From NCBI RefSeq assembly GCF_030867145.1, contig NC_134414.1, positions 79,784,504 through 79,848,503 on the forward strand: DNA of 64,000 nt, read 5' to 3'. Positions within the stretch are counted from its first letter, which is position 1. Each line of letters opens with the position of its first letter. A program made the translations under genes and the position numbers. The notes beneath the pieces were generated by a model. The model saw nothing but the letters and a program-made list of their open reading frames with translations. It was not told the DNA's origin and searched no databases. This DNA comes from Opisthocomus hoazin (Eukaryota > Chordata > Aves > Opisthocomiformes > Opisthocomidae). Shown in pieces: positions 59,401 through 64,000 of this stretch.

Positions 59401-60629
59401 AGGCAGACAGCAGTTACAAATACCATATTCCCACATGCCCAAGGAATACAACTAGCCTCCTCAAAATTCAATAGAGAGTTGAACTTGTTGAAACACCAAC
59501 TACAGGTCATACCCCGTTCTCCCACACCTCAGACTCACCTTTGCTGTTGACCAACGGTTGTTTGGTTGTTAAAATGGTCTTATTTGAGCCTATTATTAGT
59601 TAGGATTCACAGCCTGACTTGATGCAACGTAGTTATGCTGTTGTTCACCTCAAAGAATCAATTTAAACAGTATAAAAAAAAAAAAAGTAAGTAGCATTGA
59701 TTTTAAATGGATAAGGTACCTGGTGCATGAAGTTAAGCAAGTACATGAGACTCCAAAGAGGCAGCAGTTAGTAACAGTATGGGAAATTGGGAACAGATCA
59801 TGTAAAAACTGGCAGCAGACACCAAAATGACAACCGTGACAACTGAGTGCTGTGTAAAACTTTAGTAAGGACATTTTGGATGGCGGTGTAATAGAATTAA
59901 AGGGATACAGGTAATATACATTACAGGTTAATAAAGGTCATGTTTATGACAAGTTTGGGTAACACCGAACACATTATCTTCTGCAGACTGACAGCCTCCC
60001 GTATAAGCAGCGCGGTATTCTTCGCCAGCAGCTTTATCTCGATTTGGTGGAGTTTTGTTCACCTGCTCCTTACACATAACGATTATTTCTTTACCTCCCT
60101 CCGGCAGACAACATTTCGGGCGGCTACATGAAGATGCTGACAGGCACCATTCCAGGGATGGGGAGGAAAGCCCTACGAGCCCGAGGTTGACAAGCGACGG
60201 AGCGACGGCCGCCGGCCCTCTGAGAGGGCCACCCCAGACCCTCCCATGGAGGGTACGGCAGGGCCTGGCCCCGCACCCCGGCCGCCGCCGGGCTCCCTCC
60301 CCGCCCCCAGGCGGCAGCGGCTGCCGGGCCGGCCGCACCGCACCGCACTGCGCTCCCGCGGCACGGAGTGGGGGAAAAGGGGGGGAAGGGGGGGAAGGGG
60401 CCGGCCCGCTCGCTCGCCCCCAGCCCCGCCGGGCTTCCCCCCCCCCACTTCAGGCGGCGGGCGCTGACCTGAAGTTGGACCAGGCGAAATTGAGCGCCGC
60501 CTGGAAGCGGCCGCCGCCCAGCTCCTGCTCGGACAGCCCGGTCACGGTGCGCACCAGCGCGCGGACGGCCCGCTCCTGCTCCTGCTCGAAGCGGCTGCGG
60601 CGGCCGGGAGAGAGCGCCGGGGCCGCCAT
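35436..60629 (-). CDS. TUBGCP5: TUBGCP5, gamma-tubulin complex component 5 (complete, 23 coding exons)
   Basis: GCP5 is one of the GCP2-6 subunits that build the gamma-tubulin ring complex, the template for microtubule nucleation at centrosomes and spindles. The 23 exons join to 3,093 nt (1,030 residues plus stop; human is 1,024), with every splice pair GT/AG and consistent phases. Residues about 1-250 (exons 1-7) are a divergent region with an acidic, Glu-rich stretch in exons 5-6; about 270-600 (exons 8-13) correspond to the GCP N-terminal GRIP1 half, including [20 protein letters not shown] and [20 protein letters not shown]; a Ser-rich linker lies in exon 13; about 700-1000 (exons 15-22) correspond to the gamma-tubulin-binding GRIP2 half. 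The start was chosen because [10 protein letters not shown] leads into LNFAWSNF, close to the human N-terminus, and has a G at -3 and G at +4. CYFIP1 follows downstream in the same direction. Confidence 0.98.
35749..35768. repeat. (AC)10 microsatellite
   Basis: Ten uninterrupted AC units in the last intron of TUBGCP5; likely length-polymorphic. Confidence 0.93.
36432..36532 (-). CDS. TUBGCP5: TUBGCP5 coding exon 22
   Basis: 101 nt coding [20 protein letters not shown] through CRGSFPH; the first base completes K982 and the last base starts the Leu codon of exon 23. Acceptor TTTGTAG, donor ACT|GTAAGT. The 2.5-kb intron separating it from exon 21 (36533-39004) contains a CR1 element. Confidence 0.95.
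37400..38090 (+). mobile_element. CR1 LINE copy, older and more diverged, in TUBGCP5 intron 21
   Basis: Follows the CR1 ORF2 and 3' end through landmarks such as GGTGCTGGTTGGCAGCAGGC, GCCAGCAGTGTGCCC, CATCGTCCCCCTGCATTC, TGAGGAGTGGCTGAAG, AGGAAGCACTTTTTATGGAG and TGGACTGGATGATCATCTTG. The reading frame is broken by stops and small indels. It differs clearly from the 29525 and 39187 copies, so it is a separate subfamily or an older insertion. Antisense to TUBGCP5. Confidence 0.9.
39005..39093 (-). CDS. TUBGCP5: TUBGCP5 coding exon 21
   Basis: 89 nt coding [20 protein letters not shown] through AGLGAW plus two bases of the next Lys. Acceptor ATTTTAG, donor AA|GTAAGT. Confidence 0.96.
39187..39655 (+). 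mobile_element. CR1 LINE, 5'-truncated copy in TUBGCP5 intron 20
   Basis: An open frame to the ORF2 stop reads [20 protein letters not shown] through [19 protein letters not shown] and KVLCSLL, the C-terminal end of the CR1 reverse transcriptase. The 3' end keeps the diagnostic octamer repeats ATTCTGTGATTCTGTGATTC. It starts about 95 bp upstream of the exon 21 acceptor and is antisense to TUBGCP5. By eye it differs from the 29525 copy at only about two dozen of roughly 410 positions. Confidence 0.96.
40156..40281 (-). CDS. TUBGCP5: TUBGCP5 coding exon 20
   Basis: 126 nt, phase 0 at both ends: [20 protein letters not shown] through CLLREK, among the most conserved parts of the GRIP2 half. Acceptor TTTTTAAG, donor AAG|GTGGGT. 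The intron separating it from exon 19 (40282-41018) is AT-rich with no feature seen. Confidence 0.97.
41019..41197 (-). CDS. TUBGCP5: TUBGCP5 coding exon 19
   Basis: 179 nt coding [20 protein letters not shown] through [18 protein letters not shown]. The N-terminal half is variable, the [20 protein letters not shown] stretch conserved. Donor AGG|GTTTGT is non-consensus at +3 to +5. The intron to exon 18 (41198-42186) shows no feature. Confidence 0.96.
42187..42307 (-). CDS. TUBGCP5: TUBGCP5 coding exon 18
   Basis: 121 nt coding [20 protein letters not shown] through [10 protein letters not shown]. The VPWP motif that opens the conserved gamma-tubulin-binding core of GCP proteins is present. 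Intron to exon 17 is 103 bp. Confidence 0.97.
42411..42495 (-). CDS. TUBGCP5: TUBGCP5 coding exon 17
   Basis: 85 nt coding [20 protein letters not shown] through TLSYK, phase 2 in and 0 out. Acceptor TGCATAG, donor AAG|GTAGTG. Intron to exon 16 is 267 bp. Confidence 0.97.
42763..42945 (-). CDS. TUBGCP5: TUBGCP5 coding exon 16
   Basis: 183 nt coding [20 protein letters not shown] through [11 protein letters not shown]; begins inside a split Arg codon. [14 protein letters not shown] is a strongly conserved GCP motif. The intron to exon 15 (42946-43899) holds no recognised element. Confidence 0.97.
43900..44088 (-). CDS. TUBGCP5: TUBGCP5 coding exon 15
   Basis: 189 nt coding [20 protein letters not shown] through LMQTLKKDY with split Arg codons at both ends. 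Start of the GRIP2 half. The intron to exon 14 (44089-45542) contains a CAA-rich low-complexity stretch at 44456-44586. Confidence 0.97.
44456..44586. repeat. A-rich / (CAA)n low-complexity tract
   Basis: Almost free of T on the plus strand, with CAACAACAACAAAACAAC and CAAACAAAAC units followed by CCACACACACACGG. An asymmetric simple-sequence tract in intron 14 of TUBGCP5; on the transcript it is U/G-rich. Confidence 0.8.
45543..45741 (-). CDS. TUBGCP5: TUBGCP5 coding exon 14
   Basis: 199 nt coding [20 protein letters not shown] through [12 protein letters not shown]. Acceptor AATTTAG, donor CAG|GTAAAT. The intron to exon 13 (45742-46706) shows only A/T homopolymers. Confidence 0.97.
46707..46975 (-). 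CDS. TUBGCP5: TUBGCP5 coding exon 13
   Basis: 269 nt, the longest exon, coding [20 protein letters not shown], a Ser-rich linker ([19 protein letters not shown]) and [18 protein letters not shown], ending [11 protein letters not shown]. The last 11 residues differ from the human AESTTCQAGAR-like segment, so this linker is fast evolving. The intron to exon 12 (46976-48349) contains a 21-bp tandem duplication. Confidence 0.97.
48018..48059. repeat. Perfect 21-bp tandem duplication
   Basis: The unit beginning GGTTAATTAC and ending AAAAAAT occurs at 48018-48038 and again without change at 48039-48059, within TUBGCP5 intron 12. It looks like a recent replication slippage event. Confidence 0.92.
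48350..48465 (-). CDS. TUBGCP5: TUBGCP5 coding exon 12
   Basis: 116 nt coding [20 protein letters not shown] through AKEFIIQ; the WVETVRPYL and VDEWIVHG motifs are typical of GCP5. Donor AG|GTAGGG. The intron to exon 11 (48466-49196) has no feature seen. Confidence 0.97.
49197..49399 (-). CDS. TUBGCP5: TUBGCP5 coding exon 11
   Basis: 203 nt coding [40 protein letters not shown] through GEASEQT, nearly identical to human as recalled. Acceptor TTTTCCAG, donor ACG|GTAGGG. The intron to exon 10 is 196 bp. Confidence 0.98.
49596..49842 (-). CDS. TUBGCP5: TUBGCP5 coding exon 10
   Basis: 247 nt coding [20 protein letters not shown], then [20 protein letters not shown] and EIEKCIINK. Core of the GRIP1 half. 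Acceptor TTTCTAG, donor AAG|GTACAG. Confidence 0.98.
50163..50256 (-). CDS. TUBGCP5: TUBGCP5 coding exon 9
   Basis: 94 nt coding [20 protein letters not shown] through VTHLTH; a split Trp codon joins it to exon 8. Introns either side: 49843-50162 (320 bp) and 50257-50767 (511 bp), both without features. Confidence 0.97.
50768..50857 (-). CDS. TUBGCP5: TUBGCP5 coding exon 8
   Basis: 90 nt coding [20 protein letters not shown] through VIRETL with split Trp codons at both ends. Start of the GRIP1 region (residues about 252-281). The intron to exon 7 (50858-52000) has a T16 run at 51489-51504. Confidence 0.97.
52001..52118 (-). CDS. TUBGCP5: TUBGCP5 coding exon 7
   Basis: 118 nt coding [20 protein letters not shown] through HLHSNLAAV. 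Acceptor TTCATAG, donor CTG|GTAAGA. The intron to exon 6 (52119-53139) is AT-rich, no feature. Confidence 0.96.
53140..53275 (-). CDS. TUBGCP5: TUBGCP5 coding exon 6
   Basis: 136 nt coding the acidic segment [37 protein letters not shown] and [25 protein letters not shown] is conserved with mammals. Donor AAG|GTTAGA is weak at +3, which may favour skipping; the exon is not a multiple of three. Confidence 0.95.
53763..53842 (-). CDS. TUBGCP5: TUBGCP5 coding exon 5
   Basis: 80 nt coding [20 protein letters not shown] and PGVDTP after a split Glu codon. [12 protein letters not shown] matches the mammalian [12 protein letters not shown]. Acceptor CTCTTAG, donor CCA|GTAAGT. The intron to exon 4 (53843-55077) holds no gene. 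Confidence 0.95.
55078..55174 (-). CDS. TUBGCP5: TUBGCP5 coding exon 4
   Basis: 97 nt coding [20 protein letters not shown] through RDKAV. Of two nearby AGs (AAAG and ACAG, 4 nt apart) only the first keeps the frame. The intron to exon 3 (55175-57249) has a short TA/CA repeat near 55941-55958 and nothing else. Confidence 0.93.
57250..57358 (-). CDS. TUBGCP5: TUBGCP5 coding exon 3
   Basis: 109 nt coding [20 protein letters not shown] through LPSVEETK, close to the human counterpart. Separated from exon 2 by an intron of only 77 bp (57359-57435). Confidence 0.96.
57436..57489 (-). CDS. TUBGCP5: TUBGCP5 coding exon 2
   Basis: 54 nt coding [17 protein letters not shown] with a split Arg codon at its start and a split Gly at its end. 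Too short and split to stand out as an open frame; recognised by homology and by TTACACAG / GG|GTAAGT borders. Confidence 0.95.
58400..58520 (+). mobile_element. Decayed CR1-like LINE fragment (reverse transcriptase motif)
   Basis: At 58442-58489 the plus strand reads [16 protein letters not shown], the conserved start of the reverse transcriptase domain of CR1/L2-type LINEs (NYRPxSLxS...K). Just upstream, in another frame, MPILKKRKK resembles the preceding PIFKKGKK segment; downstream stops interrupt the frame. A degenerate ancient insertion in TUBGCP5 intron 1, limits uncertain. Confidence 0.55.
60370..60402 (+). other. G-quadruplex-type G-tract cluster
   Basis: Four runs of four to seven G separated by AAAA, AA and AA on the plus strand, the template strand of TUBGCP5, about 70 bp inside intron 1. 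Another long G run follows at 60756-60768 upstream of the gene. The pattern fits a stable parallel G-quadruplex; this is prediction from sequence. Confidence 0.75.
60469..60629 (-). CDS. TUBGCP5: TUBGCP5 coding exon 1 (start codon 60629-60627)
   Basis: 161 nt coding [20 protein letters not shown] through [12 protein letters not shown] plus two bases of Arg. The first 12 residues are Pro/Arg-rich and not shared with human, while RALVRTV and LNFAWSNF are. Start context GCGGCCATGG is strong. Donor CAG|GTCAGC. An in-frame ATG 77 codons upstream lies in promoter-like sequence and was not used. Confidence 0.93.
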
Positions 60630-60699
60630 GGCCGCGGCCGCGACCAGGGGGCGACGCCTGCGGGAGGCGCCGCGGAGCCGCCCCGCGCCGCCTCCGACT

Positions 60700-60732
60700 T
60701 CTCGCGAGATTTCTCTGTGACTTCTCGCGAGA
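60700..60732. promoter_or_regulatory. TUBGCP5: Two TCTCGCGAGA palindromes
   Basis: Exact TCTCGCGAGA at 60700-60709 and 60723-60732, 23 bp apart start to start, about 70-105 bp upstream of the TUBGCP5 start codon. This palindrome is a known core element of TATA-less CpG-island promoters and has been linked to ZBTB33/Kaiso binding. Confidence 0.9.
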
Positions 60733-61369
60733 GCCAGCCTCCACCCCGGAGGCTGGGGGGGGGGGGGTGACGCGTGCGCATACGCGGGGCGGGAAGCGGG
60801 GCGTAGGGGGCCGCTGACGGGAGAAGGGGCCTGAGGGGCCCGGCAGCGTCTTCCCGTCACGGGAGCGTCGCTCGTCCTCGGCGACGCCCGCGGCAGGGCG
60901 CGGCGGTGCGGGTGAGGGGTCAGCTATTGGCAGCCGCCCAAAGGAGGGCGCGGGGCCGGCTCTGCCTCGCAGGGTTCGTCGCCGCAGACCGAGGCGCGGT
61001 GCCTGTCGTGACAGGAGGCTCGGAAGGCGGTTACTCCACGCCAGCCGCCCGCGACCCTTCCCGGTCGTGCTCGTTCGGTACCCGCTAATGAAGAGACTCC
61101 GGTTCGGCGTCTGGCTGAGGCTGCCCCGCACCCGCAGGCGCGGCTGCTGCCCGGCTCCTCTGAGGCAGCTGGGTGTCCTCCGCCCTGACTGAACCCCGGC
61201 TTTGGCACAGCTGGGTATGCGGCCTTTGGCGGGTATTCGGGACACAGGGCACGTGTGTGCACGACAGGAGCGGAGTGAGAAACCAGTTGTGTCCTAGTTC
61301 CGTGTCAAACGTTCACTACTGCAATGCTGAGGAGCTTAAAATGCTCTTGTACCTCTGTATAGTTTTACA

Positions 61370-61875
61370 TCATAGAATCACAGAATCATTATGGTTGGAA
61401 AAGACCTCTAAGATCATCAAGTCCAACTGTCAACCCAACGCCACCATGCCTACTAAACCATGTCCTGAAGTGCCATATCTACATGTTTTTTGAACACCTC
61501 CAGGGATGGGGACTCAGCCACCTCCCTGGGCAGCCTGTTCCAATGCCTGACCAGTCTTTCAGTGAAGAAATTTTTCCTAACATCCAATCTAAACCTCCCC
61601 TCATGCAACTTGAGGCTGTTTCCTCTCATCCTATTGCTAGTTACTTGGCAGAAGAGACCAACACCTGCCTCACTACAATCTCCTTTCAGGTAGCTGGAGA
61701 GAGCAATAAGGTCCCCTTTCAGCTTCCTCTTGTCTGGATTAAACAGCCCCAGTTCCCTCAGCTACTCCTCGTAAGACTTGTTCTCTAGACCCTTCACCAA
61801 ACTCGTTGCTTTTTGGACACGCTCCAGCACCTCAATGTCCTTCTTGTAGTGCTGGCAGCAAGGACAACAGCCTGG
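61370..61875 (-). mobile_element. CR1 LINE copy (minus orientation)
   Basis: Starts with the reversed CR1 3' end (TCATAGAATCACAGAATCAT), then GGTTGGAAAAGACCTCTAAG, CAGCCTGTTCCAATGCCTGA, AGTGAAGAAATTTTTCC, CAGTTCCCTCAGCTACTCCT and GACACGCTCCAGCACCTCAA, all CR1 landmarks in order. About 500 bp, 5'-truncated, roughly 0.7 kb upstream of the TUBGCP5 start in sense orientation. Confidence 0.95.
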
Positions 61876-61879
61876 CTGT

Positions 61880-64000
61880 GAGCTTCCTTCTGGAAAGAAA
61901 CTAACCGAATTGGTGGGAAATGTTGTTATTGTTGACCAATTCCTCTAACAGTCACTGCTTTGCTGCAGTTGTCACATCCTACGTGGTTGGGCTTTGTCTT
62001 GTTTGAGCTCATCAACATATCTCGGACTGCAATCCACCCTGCTGAAATTTTTTGTTCCTCTTCTCCATAAAAATATTTATATGGGCACAATGAAAGGAGT
62101 AGCCAATGGATCGGGATAAGCAGTAGAAAGAAGTCCTCAGAAATGTCCTTTTTAAGTTAAAATGTATTTAATGTACCAACATAATGTGAAGCATTATATA
62201 AAAATATAGTAGTTAGTATAATTTCATAATCCTAACAATAATAAAATAACATTTACATTCTCATAGTGTATTAAGAAACTCTGGTATGTTTTCACCTGGG
62301 TAGGCTAGATCTTGCCTTAGGGTTCAGTGCAGAACTGCAAGGAAGCGATGGCCTCAGTGCACCTGCGGGCAGGATGTTCAGCGTGAACACAAGCTCAGAG
62401 GGGCTCCGCTCCAGGGCCTTTCTTATAAAGCCTTAACTTACTAAACACTCAGAGGAAAAGTCTATAAAACTACTGGTGTTCCTACATCTCCTCTACCGTT
62501 GTATGTGTTTCCTACTCTAGATTAGCAGCAGTGTTTTTACTCTTTCTGTGCCATAATTTGTTGTCCTAGACGTTAACTAAAGGTCTACACAGTCAGTAGA
62601 CACTGCAGTGGTAGATACAATATTAATTAATGGTTGGAATACTGTGAATGGCATTTAAACAAAATTATTAGATATGAAGGCTTCAAATGTTCTTTATACC
62701 ATGTAACTGTGGTTATCACTTAACTCCTATATATTTAAGCATACCTTGGCTATCACTTCGGTCACTGTTTGGCTTTGCAGCATGACAGGAGTGTTTGTGT
62801 GTCACTTGTGCCCTTCATAGCGTGAAAAGCATGGCAGCCACCCATTTCGGCACCCCATCAGAAAAAAAAAGGGGATTTTTGCAGTGAGAAGTATTCCAGA
62901 TCTTAACAGCTGCCTCGTGACAAGCTGACTACCACAAAACATGGGCTTTAACGACAGCGCTGTCTGAAAGGTTTCCTGCTTCCCGGCTGCCCTATACAAG
63001 TCCATTTCCCCTCACACCACAGCCTCAGCTGTGCTGTTTGTAGAGCAACACAGTGAACTGCATCAGGGAATTGATGCAGGTTAAAAACAGTCTTGTTTCT
63101 GTTTTGCCAGGAGGTTTAACCCAGGTCAATTCACTGGTTCATTCCCTTGGAGGCACCAAGAAGTGAGGGAAGAACCACACACCGTAAGGCCCCCAGGCAA
63201 TGAAAGCACACCCTCCGTGGCTGGTGGAGCTGAAATCTGTGGCTGCTTTTCAAAACAGGATACAAGGGCTGGGACAAATGTATAACATCTGTGCTGGCTC
63301 AGTCATAAAAGGCTTTAGTGCTACAAATCTTTTTTTTCTTTCCCTCATCATAAGCCTCATTTCTATTTTTGTTTTGCCAATTTACAGTAGCAAAGCTTGG
63401 TATTTGATTTCAGCTGTGGGAGGGAGCACTGGGCAGGGAGAAGGCACAAAGGCCCACTCTAAAAGTAGATTTAAACTATTTTTTCAAACAAGATATAATG
63501 CTAGAAGGCTTAATAGTTTACTTTATATTCCTTGAACTTTGTGTGCTGTCGCTTCCCACCCAGCTGTCCTTCCAACTCACACTGCTGTGAACTAGATGTA
63601 TTTCAACTAAGATCTCCCTTGCTTGTAGGTGTAGGTCATATCTGGGAGATCTGTCCCTCTCGGTAATGTCGTATAAACACCTGTCTCCGGTCACATATTG
63701 GAGGAGGAATTATCATGCAAGTCTTTTGCTGAACTGTGTGTCCTGTAGAGAAACTTCTCTGAGCTGGCAATCTCTCTCCCCTGCTTCTCAACCTCGATTA
63801 GTAAGCCAATTTGTCCAGCAGGATTTGAAGGCAGGAGAAGGATGCATGAGGTGAAGCCTGTGAGGCTGCAGGGGACCATTAGGCAAGCCAGCTACGTGAG
63901 GTTCACACTTCGTGCGTGAAACTGTGCAGGTCTCTCATCACTTTCATCAGTCACCTCTGTTTACCAGCAAAGGAAAGGATAAATTCCACCGGACTGATGG
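61880..64000. other. No recognisable gene
   Basis: AT-rich flank upstream of TUBGCP5. Open frames such as 63200-63535 (111 codons with a hydrophobic stretch) show no family resemblance and no splice or promoter context. I see nothing else here. Confidence 0.6.

Larger units (their letters stand above)
57490..60468 (-). other. TUBGCP5: TUBGCP5 intron 1
   Basis: A 2,979-bp intron between the 161-nt first coding exon and exon 2. It holds the decayed LINE fragment near 58.4 kb, an open stretch at 59077-59550 with no recognisable homology, and at its 5' end the left part of the CpG island with a G-tract cluster (60370-60402). Confidence 0.9.
60130..61180. promoter_or_regulatory. TUBGCP5: CpG island, TUBGCP5 promoter
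   Basis: Very GC-rich and CpG-dense block spanning TUBGCP5 exon 1 and about 550 bp upstream. No TATA box suits the start site; the TCTCGCGAGA palindromes at 60700-60732 mark the likely core promoter. The island extends well upstream of the gene, so a divergent transcript is possible, but I see no gene on the other side. Confidence 0.85.

Noticed and set aside
59077..59550. 157-codon plus-strand open frame in TUBGCP5 intron 1
   Set aside because: No homology recognised and antisense to an intron.
60630..60860. In-frame N-terminal extension of TUBGCP5 by 77 codons
   Set aside because: It would run through the TCTCGCGAGA promoter elements; the downstream ATG has strong context and matches the human N-terminal length.
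60124..61245. 373-codon open frame on the minus strand across the TUBGCP5 CpG island
   Set aside because: It is in a different frame from the TUBGCP5 coding sequence, is Arg/Pro/Ala-rich as expected from GC bias, and has no family resemblance.

Overview
The window is vertebrate nuclear DNA, most likely from a bird. It carries two multi-exon genes with short introns, CpG-island promoters, and several CR1-type LINE copies of the kind that dominates bird genomes. No bacterial, plasmid or phage feature was seen. Exons were placed by reading the minus strand for GT/AG splice sites and matching the translations to remembered vertebrate proteins; no alignment was run.

Both genes lie on the minus strand, head to tail. 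TUBGCP5 (gamma-tubulin complex component 5) is complete. Its start codon is at 60629-60627 in a CpG island, 23 coding exons run leftward, the stop is at 35438-35436, and a poly(A) signal lies at 34470-34479. The exons join in one frame: 3,093 nt, 1,030 residues plus stop. CYFIP1 (Rac1-binding subunit of the WAVE regulatory complex) is cut by the left edge. Its start codon is at 9159-9157 and ten coding exons (the last partial) give about the first 350 of roughly 1,250 residues. A long stretch (9167 to about 26.9 kb) separates this first coding exon from a CpG island at about 26.45-27.56 kb, which probably holds the CYFIP1 promoter and a non-coding first exon. The order TUBGCP5 then CYFIP1, same direction, is that of human 15q11.2 (BP1-BP2).

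Layout, left to right: 1-9166 CYFIP1 coding exons; 9167-26.9 kb inferred intron 1 with CR1 pieces and simple repeats; 26.45-27.56 kb CpG island; 27.6-34.45 kb intergenic with one CR1 copy; 34.45-60.7 kb TUBGCP5 with two CR1 copies and one decayed LINE remnant in introns; 60.1-61.2 kb CpG-island promoter with two TCTCGCGAGA palindromes; 61.37-61.88 kb CR1; 61.9-64 kb no recognisable feature.

The two proteins act in different cytoskeletal systems: microtubule nucleation (TUBGCP5) and Rac-driven Arp2/3 actin assembly (CYFIP1). Their adjacency is old synteny, not an operon. I found no undescribed system. The points most worth a second look are the CR1 direct-repeat pair around the 3' end of TUBGCP5, the twin palindromes at its promoter, the CYFIP1 first-exon candidates, a CAGCAG tandem acceptor in CYFIP1, and an antisense-strand G-tract cluster beside TUBGCP5 exon 1.
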